Shown piece after piece: positions 1-5,573 of a stretch of DNA of 8,873 nt. This DNA is from Geodermatophilaceae bacterium (lineage in GTDB: Bacteria; Actinomycetota; Actinomycetes; Mycobacteriales; Geodermatophilaceae), in NCBI GenBank assembly GCA_013811975.1, contig JACCUF010000213.1, positions 1-8,873 of the forward strand, written 5' to 3'. Within the stretch, counting starts at the first letter, position 1, and every line of letters begins with the position of its first letter. Both the position numbers and the translations under genes were made by a program. Below the pieces are notes generated by a model. That model ran no database searches and was not told the origin of the DNA. It saw only the letters and a program-made list of their open reading frames with translations.

Positions 1-151
1 TCGTCGGGCGAGTCTTGCGAAAGTGCGGACATGTGGTCCTCTCGTACGTCACACCGGGCGGCGGAGATACGAGTTCGGGACACTGGAAAACGTGATCCGG
101 TCTTCGATCGAAGCCCTCGGGCGGGAATCCCACACTCCCGGGAGCCACTAC

Positions 152-179
152 CGAGGACCGGTCCGATCCGGTCCCCTCG
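152..179 (-). other. hairpin in the rpsO downstream spacer
   Basis: A perfect 7-bp stem (155-161 with 168-174) closes a 6-nt loop. It continues for three more pairs (152-154 with 177-179) past a 2-nt bulge. No T-run follows on the minus strand, so it is not a classic intrinsic terminator. In E. coli the rpsO-pnp spacer carries a processing hairpin cut by RNase III; a similar role here is only an analogy. Confidence 0.35.
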
Positions 180-207
180 TCCGCCACGCCGTCTCCGGCA
201 TGCAGGA

Positions 208-229
208 CCGTACGGCGGTTGCCGTACGG
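208..229 (-). terminator. hairpin about 40 nt after the rpsO stop
   Basis: Nine perfect base pairs (208-216 with 221-229) enclose the four bases GGTT. On the minus-strand transcript this very stable GC-rich stem-loop appears about 40 nt after the rpsO stop codon. It lacks the U-tract of an ideal intrinsic terminator. U-poor hairpins are common in high-GC actinobacteria and may attenuate transcription or act as processing or 3'-end stabilising structures. Terminator is the best single label but is not certain. Confidence 0.4.
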
Positions 230-269
230 GGGTGGTGCTAGGCGCGAGAACGACTAACGGCTGGTACTC

Positions 270-539
270 CTAACGGCGGAGGCCGAGACGCTCGATGAGC
301 GACCGGTAACGGTCGATGTCGATCTTCGCCAAGTAGTTGAGCAGCCGGCGGCGGCGCCCGACGAGCAGGAGCAAGCCGCGGCGGCTGTGGTGATCGTGCT
401 TGTGGAACTTCAGGTGTTCGGTCAGGTCCCGAATGCGCTGGGTGAGCATCGCGACCTGCACTTCGGGTGAGCCGGTGTCGTTCTCGACAGTCCCGTACTC
501 GGTGCTGATGTCTTTCTTTACTGTTGTGGACAGACCCAT
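270..539 (-). CDS. rpsO: 30S ribosomal protein S15
   Basis: This 89-residue protein is the normal length for S15, a primary 16S rRNA-binding protein that nucleates assembly of the platform of the small subunit by binding the three-way junction of helices 20-22. Family signatures are intact: DTGSPEVQVA at residues 21-30, HKHDHHSRRGLL at 46-57, and the C-terminal SLIERLGLRR. The start is the ATG at 537-539, which gives the family N-terminus and has an AAGGAG ribosome-binding site 8 nt upstream. The frame stays open further upstream, but that extension lies in the spacer and has no family match. It is the last gene of the cluster in view, after ribF with a 106-bp spacer that folds into a possible S15-responsive leader. 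Confidence 0.97.
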   Translation of the reverse strand: MGLSTTVKKDISTEYGTVENDTGSPEVQVAMLTQRIRDLTEHLKFHKHDHHSRRGLLLLVGRRRRLLNYLAKIDIDRYRSLIERLGLRR

Positions 540-569
540 CTTTTGTTCTCCTTCACAGGTCGCGCGTCG

Positions 570-643
570 CCCTCGGTCTGATTCACGAGAGGCTGAAGTG
601 AACACGCTGACGCACGCCGAAGATCGGCGTAACAGACCGAGGG
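570..643 (-). promoter_or_regulatory. structured leader of rpsO, possible S15 autoregulatory RNA
   Basis: The spacer between ribF and rpsO can fold as a closed multi-branch structure on the minus-strand RNA. An 11-bp perfect stem (570-580 with 633-643) encloses a 7-bp hairpin with a 3-nt loop (614-620 with 624-630) and a weaker 5-bp hairpin (582-586 with 598-602). The result is a three-way junction starting two bases after the ribF stop and ending 30 nt before the rpsO start. S15 binds a three-way junction in 16S rRNA, and several unrelated S15 leader RNAs are known in bacteria, including actinobacteria. The stems are seen directly; regulation by S15 is inferred. The main alternative is a processing or attenuation structure. 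Confidence 0.5.
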
Positions 644-645
644 TA

Positions 646-1593
646 TCAGTTGTCAGGACGATGCTCGGTCTCGGCAAGGATCTGGCGGGTGCGGGCTACG
701 TCACCGTCCATCGCTTTGATCAAGTCCTTGACCTTGTCGAATCGCTCCATCCTGCGCAACCGGGATACGAACTCAACAGCCACATGCTCTCCGTAGACGT
801 CCTCGGCGAAATCGAGGACGAAGGCCTCCACCCGGCGCTGCTCGCCGGAGAACGTCGGGTTGGTACCGACCGAGATCGCCGCCGGCAGCGGCTTGCCGTC
901 CCGGATCAGCCGGCCGGCATAGACCCCGTCAGCCGGGATTGCGGTGTGCACCGGGCATTCGACGTTGGCTGTGGGATAACCCAATTCCCGTCCTCGCCGA
1001 TCCCCCCGAACCACGATCCCCTCCACCCGGTGCAGGCGCCCCAACGCCGCAGCGGCAGCGATCATGTCACCTGCGGCGACACAGGCCCTGATGTAGGTGG
1101 AGGACAGCGGGAACTCGCCAGCGCGCTGGATCCCGACGCTGTCCGTCTGGAAACCGAAGCGCTCGCCCAGTTCTCTCAGAGTCTCGACCGATCCCTGCGC
1201 CCGGTGACCGAAGCGGAAGTTCTCCCCGACCACCACTGTGGCCGCGTGCAGGTGTGCCACCAACGCCGAATGCACGAACTCGTCAGGAAGCAGCCGACTG
1301 AACTCTGCGGTGAACGGGAGAACGCACAGCGCGTCCAGGCCGAGCCCGGCGAGCAACTCAGCCTTGCGGTTGACCGAGGTCAGGATCGGCGGATGCGAAC
1401 CCGGTCGGACGACTTCGCTGGGATGCGGGTCGAAGGTGACCGCCACAGAGGACAGCCCGGCTGCGTGCGCCCGCCGTACGGCCGTCTCGAGCAGGTGCTG
1501 GTGACCGCGGTGCACCCCGTCGTACATGCCGATGGTGACCACCGATCGGCCCCATCCGCTCGGGGTCCGCTCGGCACCGCGCCAGCTCTTCAT
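646..1593 (-). CDS. ribF: bifunctional riboflavin kinase / FAD synthetase
   Basis: This 315-residue cytosolic protein phosphorylates riboflavin to FMN and then adenylylates FMN to FAD, both using ATP. The length fits the bifunctional bacterial family. The N-terminal FAD synthetase half carries the nucleotidyltransferase motif as GMYDGVHRGH (residues 22-31; the common form is GxFDGVHxGH), FDPHP at 54-58 and SSTYIR at 164-169. The C-terminal riboflavin kinase half carries GRELGYPTAN (201-210, with the PTAN motif), ISVGTNPTF (240-248) and the VEAFVLDF segment (256-263) with the likely catalytic Glu257. The start is the ATG at 1591-1593, giving the usual WRG...WGRSVVTIG beginning. It lies 64 bp after ilvE and 106 bp before rpsO. 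A small hairpin directly before the start codon may contain its ribosome-binding site. Confidence 0.96.
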   Translation of the reverse strand: MKSWRGAERTPSGWGRSVVTIGMYDGVHRGHQHLLETAVRRAHAAGLSSVAVTFDPHPSEVVRPGSHPPILTSVNRKAELLAGLGLDALCVLPFTAEFSRLLPDEFVHSALVAHLHAATVVVGENFRFGHRAQGSVETLRELGERFGFQTDSVGIQRAGEFPLSSTYIRACVAAGDMIAAAAALGRLHRVEGIVVRGDRRGRELGYPTANVECPVHTAIPADGVYAGRLIRDGKPLPAAISVGTNPTFSGEQRRVEAFVLDFAEDVYGEHVAVEFVSRLRRMERFDKVKDLIKAMDGDVARTRQILAETEHRPDN

Positions 1594-1608
1594 CAGGACT
1601 GCGTCCTG
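1594..1608 (-). promoter_or_regulatory. hairpin over the ribF ribosome-binding site
   Basis: A perfect 6-bp inverted repeat (CAGGAC at 1594-1599, GTCCTG at 1603-1608) with a 3-nt loop directly abuts the ribF start codon. On the minus-strand RNA the only Shine-Dalgarno-like bases nearby (AGGA) lie in the 5' arm, so the fold would hide them. It may lower translation initiation or couple it to translation of ilvE. It is short and could be chance. Confidence 0.3.
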
Positions 1609-1657
1609 CGCGGTCGAGCAGGCTCAGCCGTACCGGGTTTCTGGTGCATGCGCTGTC

Positions 1658-2788
1658 CTAGCCGATCCGATGAATCCAGCCGTGCCGGTCGGCGACGGTG
1701 CCATGCTGGATGGCAAGCAGTTCCTCGCGCAGGGCCGTCGTGATCGGCCCGGGGTCGCCCTCGGCGATCGTGAAATCCCCACCCGTGCTTCGCACCTTGC
1801 CGATCGGGGTGATCACCGCCGCTGTCCCGCAGGCGAAGACCTCGGTCAGCGACCCGGCGGCTGCCCGCTCACGCCACTCCGTGACCGTGATCCGGCGCTC
1901 GGACACCTCGTACCCGTGTTCGCCGGCCAGGGTGATCAGCGCATCCCGGGTGATGCCGGCCAGCAGGGTGCCGGTGAGCTCGGGTGTGACGAGCTCGACC
2001 TGATCACCGTCCCGAAAGACGAAGAACAGGTTCATCCCCCCCATCTCCTCCACGGCGCTGCGCTCGACCGAGTCCAGCCACACGACCTGGTCGCATCCCT
2101 CGGCGGCGGCCTGTTCCTGGGCCAGCAGGCTGGCCGCGTAGTTACCACCGGTCTTGGCCGCGCCGCAGCCGCCTGGGGCGGCCCGGATGTAGTCCTCGGA
2201 CAACCAGACCGTCACCGGCTTGACACCCTGGGGGAAATACGAGGCCGATGGGGAGGCGATGAACAGACAGAGGTACTCGTGTGCCGGTCGCACACCCAGG
2301 AACGCCTCGGTGGCGAACATGAACGGGCGCAGATACAGGCTCTGGTCCCCGCCTGAGGGCACCCAGGCCCGGTCGATGCTCACCAGCGCCTCGACCGCGG
2401 CCACAAAGGCGTCCTCGGGCAGGCCGGGCATCGCCAACCTTGCTGCCGAGCGCGCAAAGCGGGCGGCGTTCGCGTCAGGGCGGAACGCGGCGAGCCCGCC
2501 GTCGTCGAGGTTGAACGCCTTGAGGCCCTCGAAGATGGTCTGCGAGTAATGCAGCACAGCGGCGCTCGGATGAAGTTGCAGCGGTGCGAAGGGGCCCAGT
2601 TGCGCGTCGTGCCAGCCCTCACCGCGCTTCCAGGTGATCGAGAGCATGTGATCGGTGAAGTGCTGCCCGAAACCGGGGTTGGCCAGGATCTGGGCACGCC
2701 GTACCGCATCGACCGGACTTGCCGACGGTGTGACCTGCAGAGGCAGGTCAACGGTGAGCTGAGTCGGGCGGGCCAGGATGTCGGTCAC
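1658..2788 (-). CDS. ilvE: branched-chain amino acid aminotransferase
   Basis: This 376-residue, PLP-dependent, fold-type IV aminotransferase catalyses the last step of leucine, isoleucine and valine synthesis, moving the amino group from glutamate to the 2-keto acids, and also starts their breakdown. Family features in order: SITWKRGEGWHDAQLGPF near residue 50, HYSQTIFEGLKAF at 80-92, LYLRPFMFATE at 151-161, the GAAKTGGNYAAS segment with the probable PLP Schiff-base Lys212, EEMGGMNLFFV at 247-257, and GTAAVITPIGK at 321-331. The chosen start is the GTG at 2786-2788, with GAGAAGG 4 nt upstream. A longer frame opens only with a TTG at 2845 and adds residues not typical of the family. It lies between truB and ribF, which are usually adjacent. 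The 100-bp upstream spacer may hold its own promoter, but none is clear. Confidence 0.95.
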   Translation of the reverse strand: MTDILARPTQLTVDLPLQVTPSASPVDAVRRAQILANPGFGQHFTDHMLSITWKRGEGWHDAQLGPFAPLQLHPSAAVLHYSQTIFEGLKAFNLDDGGLAAFRPDANAARFARSAARLAMPGLPEDAFVAAVEALVSIDRAWVPSGGDQSLYLRPFMFATEAFLGVRPAHEYLCLFIASPSASYFPQGVKPVTVWLSEDYIRAAPGGCGAAKTGGNYAASLLAQEQAAAEGCDQVVWLDSVERSAVEEMGGMNLFFVFRDGDQVELVTPELTGTLLAGITRDALITLAGEHGYEVSERRITVTEWRERAAAGSLTEVFACGTAAVITPIGKVRSTGGDFTIAEGDPGPITTALREELLAIQHGTVADRHGWIHRIG

Positions 2789-2888
2789 GGTGCCTTCTCG
2801 GGTCGTGGGACTGTGGCTGATGAAAGGGTAAACGTCGGTTCGCAATTGGTCTTCCGCGATTGTGACTCAAAACCCCGCAGCCGGCATC

Positions 2889-3767
2889 TCAGGTAAATCC
2901 GACGACTGGCCGCGTCTGCCCGTCGAGGTCTTCGACCAGGGCGACCGCGGCACCTTCGGGGTCGAATACACCGTAGACCCCGGGCAGTCCCAGCGCAGCC
3001 ACCCGTTGGCCGTGCCCCAGCGCCCGGGCGGTCTCAGCGTCGACCGAGGCTGTGCGAAAGCTGCGCCGCACCGCAGCGGCGAGATCATGCGTGACCGGCG
3101 CGTCGGCCAGATCCTCCAACCTGCGGGCCTGATCGACGGAAAATCCTCCGACCCGGGTACGGCGCAGAGCGGTGAGGTGGCCGCCGACCCCGAGTCTGTG
3201 GCCGAGGTCCCGGGCCAACGCGCGGATGTACGTCCCGGTGGAGCACTCCACTGTGACGTCGAGATCAATCAGATCCGTCGTCGGGCGTCGCACGTCGAGC
3301 AGGTCCAGAGCCGAGACGGTGACCGGCCGGGCCGTGAGGATGACGTCCTCCCCTGCCCGTACTCGGTGATAGGCACGACGACCGTCCACCTTGATAGCGC
3401 TCACCGAAGAGGGGACCTGCTCGATCGCACCGGTCAGGATTGCCAGTCCCGCGCGAATCGCGTCCTCGTCAACTGCCGCGGTGCTCGCCGTGTCGGTCAC
3501 CTCGCCCTCCGCATCGTCGGTGACCGTACGGATGCCCAGCCGGATGGTGGCGGCATAGGCCTTGTCCTGGCCGGAGACATATCCGAGCAGGCGGGTGGCG
3601 CGGCCGAGGCCGATGATCAGAACTCCGGTGGCCATCGGGTCCAGCGTCCCGGCATGCCCGACCTTGCGGGTCCCGGCCAGCCGCCGCATCCGGGCGACCA
3701 CATCATGCGAGGTGAGCCCCTGGGGCTTGTCGACAACGGTGAGCCCGTCGGGTCCGGTGGTGGTCAC
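2889..3767 (-). CDS. truB: tRNA pseudouridine(55) synthase TruB
   Basis: This 292-residue enzyme converts uridine 55 in the T-loop of tRNAs to pseudouridine. The catalytic motif GHAGTLDPMATGVL is complete, with the nucleophile Asp43. Other TruB signatures are VVDKPQGLTSHDVV at 11-24, VPSSVSAIKVDGRRAY in the middle, and ECSTGTYIRALARDLG, followed by a C-terminal RNA-binding region ending RPVVGFT. The chosen start is the GTG at 3765-3767, just before the conserved GLTVVDKPQG segment, with GGGGAG 12 nt upstream. An in-frame ATG 30 bases further upstream would almost abut the divergent larB start and adds nothing family-like. In relatives truB follows the rbfA/dinF genes on the same transcript. 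Here the neighbour on that side is divergent, so truB must have its own promoter or depend on long read-through. Confidence 0.95.
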   Translation of the reverse strand: MTTTGPDGLTVVDKPQGLTSHDVVARMRRLAGTRKVGHAGTLDPMATGVLIIGLGRATRLLGYVSGQDKAYAATIRLGIRTVTDDAEGEVTDTASTAAVDEDAIRAGLAILTGAIEQVPSSVSAIKVDGRRAYHRVRAGEDVILTARPVTVSALDLLDVRRPTTDLIDLDVTVECSTGTYIRALARDLGHRLGVGGHLTALRRTRVGGFSVDQARRLEDLADAPVTHDLAAAVRRSFRTASVDAETARALGHGQRVAALGLPGVYGVFDPEGAAVALVEDLDGQTRPVVGFT

Positions 3768-3795
3768 GAGGACTGATTCTCCCCGACACGGCACC

Positions 3796-5016
3796 ATGGC
3801 AGGCGTGACTGAGGAACTGCGGGCCTCGAACGGCCTGGGCACTGGAGATCAGGTGCGGGATGCGGTGCTCGACCTCGGCTTCGCGCGCCTGGACATCGAC
3901 CGCGTCGAGCGGACCGGCATCCCCGAGGTTGTGTATGCCGAGGGCAAGACGCCTGACCAGGTCGTCAGCTGCCTGGCCGGGCTGCTGGAGAACGCGCCGA
4001 TGGCTCTCGCCACCCGGGTCGAGGCACACACTGCGGAGGCGATCCGGTTGCGCTGGCCGGATGCCGACCTGGATTCGGTTGCCCGCTGCGCTCTCATCGG
4101 TGCTGCACCCGCCGAGATCGGCCGGGTCGCGGTCTTGTCAGCTGGCACGTCCGACGCCTCGGTGGCCGCTGAAGCCGCATTCGTCGCACGGGCTCTGGGC
4201 GCCGCCGTGACCCGGATCGAAGACATCGGTGTCGCCGGCCTGCACCGGCTCATGGCCGTACGAGCCGATCTCGAAGCCGCCGACCTGGTAATCGTCGTCG
4301 CCGGCATGGACGGCGCCCTGGCCAGCGCGGTCGGTGGACTGGTCTCGACGCCGGTTGTCGCTGTCCCGACCAGCGTCGGCTACGGCGCGGCCTTCGAGGG
4401 GCTGGCGGCGCTGCTCACCATGCTCAACTCGTGTGCTCCGGGTGTTGTAGTTACCAACATCGACAACGGCTTCGGTGCGGCAGCCTTCGCCGTCAAAGTG
4501 CTGCTTCGTGGTGGCCGGACCCCCACAACGCGCACGGAATACTTTTACGCCGGCCTCCCGCAGAGGTACGTCGGTTCCGGGGTTCTGATCACCGACGAGG
4601 CCGGCGGCATCCTGATGGTCGAGCCGACCTACAAGGCGACGTGGGAGGTTCCCGGCGGCGTGACGGAGAAGTCAGAGTCCACCTCGAGCGCCGCTCGACG
4701 CGAGTGCCAGGAGGAGCTCGGCATCGTCGTAAATGTGGGCCGTCCTCTCGTGATCGAGCATCAGACGGTGCCGGGGCGCGGGGACTCCATCATGTTCATT
4801 TACGACGGAGGCGTGCTCTCCCAGGATGTCGAGCTGACACTCCCGGCAGCGGAGCTGCGTCGCTACCGGTTCGTGGCCCCTCTGGACCTCGATGCGATCA
4901 CCTCGCCGCGGCTGGCCACCCGGCTTCGAGCGGCTCTGCGGGCTCGGACCGAGGAGACCATGATCGAACTCCATAATGGCGTTCCAGTCTCGGGACCCGC
5001 GGGCACGGACTGTTGA
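3796..5016 (+). CDS. larB: LarB - Nudix hydrolase fusion protein
   Basis: This 406-residue protein has two domains. Residues 1 to about 238 are LarB, which carboxylates the pyridine ring of nicotinic acid adenine dinucleotide and cleaves its phosphoanhydride to give pyridinium-3,5-biscarboxylic acid mononucleotide plus AMP, the first step of nickel-pincer nucleotide synthesis. Visible LarB motifs are LGFARLDIDR (27-36), PEVVYAEGKTP (43-53), SAGTSD (115-120), GMDGALASAVGGL (170-182), PTSVGYG (191-197) and NSCAPG (211-216), with Cys213 matching the family's catalytic cysteine. After a short linker, residues about 247-390 form a Nudix domain with an exact Nudix box: G288, E294, R302-E303, E306-E307, G309. 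No stop, frameshift or good internal start separates them. ATG 3796 gives a LarB-like N-terminus length; GTG 3805 and GTG 3853 (GGAG 5 nt upstream) are alternatives. It is divergent from truB. The fusion is seen; the Nudix substrate is unknown. Confidence 0.9.
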   Translation: MAGVTEELRASNGLGTGDQVRDAVLDLGFARLDIDRVERTGIPEVVYAEGKTPDQVVSCLAGLLENAPMALATRVEAHTAEAIRLRWPDADLDSVARCALIGAAPAEIGRVAVLSAGTSDASVAAEAAFVARALGAAVTRIEDIGVAGLHRLMAVRADLEAADLVIVVAGMDGALASAVGGLVSTPVVAVPTSVGYGAAFEGLAALLTMLNSCAPGVVVTNIDNGFGAAAFAVKVLLRGGRTPTTRTEYFYAGLPQRYVGSGVLITDEAGGILMVEPTYKATWEVPGGVTEKSESTSSAARRECQEELGIVVNVGRPLVIEHQTVPGRGDSIMFIYDGGVLSQDVELTLPAAELRRYRFVAPLDLDAITSPRLATRLRAALRARTEETMIELHNGVPVSGPAGTDC

Positions 5017-5027
5017 GACCACGGCGA

Positions 5028-5046
5028 AAGGCTCGTTTCGAGCCTT
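5028..5046 (+). terminator. hairpin after the larB-Nudix stop
   Basis: A perfect 8-bp inverted repeat (AAGGCTCG and CGAGCCTT) with a TTT loop starts 12 nt after the stop codon of the fusion gene. The stem is compact but no run of T follows. It could be a weak terminator or 3' stabiliser for the larB-Nudix transcript, and its position before the separately spaced VOC gene fits this. Confidence 0.42.
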
Positions 5047-5138
5047 CGTTCGGGGCGGCCACAGAGGCGCAAACGTCGGTGGTCGAGGCAAGGATCACCC
5101 GTGCCCGGGATCGTCCCGGCCGTTGAAAGGAGAACGTC

Positions 5139-5534
5139 GTGAGTGTGCGGTGGTACACAGTGGTCGTCGACTGCGTGGACGTGGGGGCGCAGGCCCGGTG
5201 GTGGGCGGAGGTACTTGGCTGGCAGACCGTCTACCAAGCCCCGGACGAAGTGGTGATCGTGCCGCCACACGCGCTGGAAAAAGCCGACAGCACCCCGGTG
5301 GAGGAACGCGGACCGGGCCTGGTGTTCGTGCCGGTGCCGGAAGGAAAACAGGTCAAGAACCGGTTGCACATGGACCTGGCGCCCCGAGCAGCCGATGACC
5401 AAGCCGCGGAGGTAGCGCGGCTGGAGAGCCTTGGGGCCACCCGCGTCGAGGTCGGGCAGACGAGCGACGTCGGCTGGATCGTGCTGGCCGACCCGGAGGG
5501 CAACGAGTTCTGCGTTCTGAGTTCGCGCGACTGA
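5139..5534 (+). CDS. VOC family (glyoxalase-like) protein
   Basis: This 131-residue protein belongs to the vicinal oxygen chelate superfamily, in the small single-chain glyoxalase-like group common in actinobacteria. Recognisable segments are the opening VVVDCVDVGAQARWWAEVLGW (residues 8-28), KNRLHMDLAP at 73-82 with His77, an amphipathic stretch around AAEVARLESLGA (89-100), and the closing VLADPEGNEFCVL at 115-127 with Glu123. His and Glu at such places are often metal ligands in the fold, but the reaction cannot be read from sequence; dioxygenase, isomerase, lyase or drug-binding roles are all known. The start is the GTG at 5139-5141 with a near-ideal AAAGGAGA site 5 nt upstream. It lies 122 bp after the larB-Nudix gene on the same strand and converges on larE. 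A link to the cofactor pathway is unproven. Confidence 0.88.
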   Translation: MSVRWYTVVVDCVDVGAQARWWAEVLGWQTVYQAPDEVVIVPPHALEKADSTPVEERGPGLVFVPVPEGKQVKNRLHMDLAPRAADDQAAEVARLESLGATRVEVGQTSDVGWIVLADPEGNEFCVLSSRD

Positions 5535-5536
5535 CC

Positions 5537-5573
5537 GATCAGGGCTCCGGAATCAGCGGAAGCGAGCCGGATC
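5537..5573. terminator. weak inverted repeat between convergent genes
   Basis: Arms GATC-AG-GGCTC (5537-5547) and GAGCC-G-GATC (5564-5573) form a 5-bp plus 4-bp interrupted stem over the junction of the VOC gene and larE, covering the larE stop codon. A bidirectional terminator would suit this place, but the stem is short and has no T-run. Confidence 0.2.

Larger units (their letters stand above)
1..269. other. rpsO-pnp type spacer without a gene
   Basis: No credible coding sequence was found here on either strand. The short plus-strand reading frames have arginine-rich, family-less translations. In this conserved cluster pnp (polynucleotide phosphorylase) normally follows rpsO, so this is probably the rpsO-pnp spacer with the pnp start beyond the left edge; that is inference. 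The stretch contains two hairpins, listed separately, and short perfect palindromes at 102-113 and 135-144. I could not pick out a convincing promoter for the downstream gene. Confidence 0.5.

Noticed and set aside
23..273. Two overlapping short plus-strand frames at the left edge
   Set aside because: They have arginine-rich translations with no family match and no ribosome-binding site, and they overlap the rpsO downstream hairpins.
400..1743. Long plus-strand open frame opposite rpsO and ribF
   Set aside because: It is antisense to two certain genes, its translation matches no family, and long antisense frames are expected in high-GC DNA.
1526..2356. Plus-strand open frame opposite ilvE
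   Set aside because: It is the antisense shadow of ilvE, with no family features and no ribosome-binding site.
2862..3776. 304-codon plus-strand open frame opposite truB
   Set aside because: The truB frame carries the full catalytic motif; the opposite frame is Arg/Gly/Asp-rich without any recognisable domain.
4431..4976. Second plus-strand frame inside the larB-Nudix gene, considered as evidence of a frameshift
   Set aside because: The main frame continues unbroken through both conserved domains, so no shift is needed and the alternative frame has no motif.
5105..5119. 6-bp inverted repeat (CCGGGA / TCCCGG) before the VOC gene
   Set aside because: It is short and GC-rich with no partner features, and likely chance.
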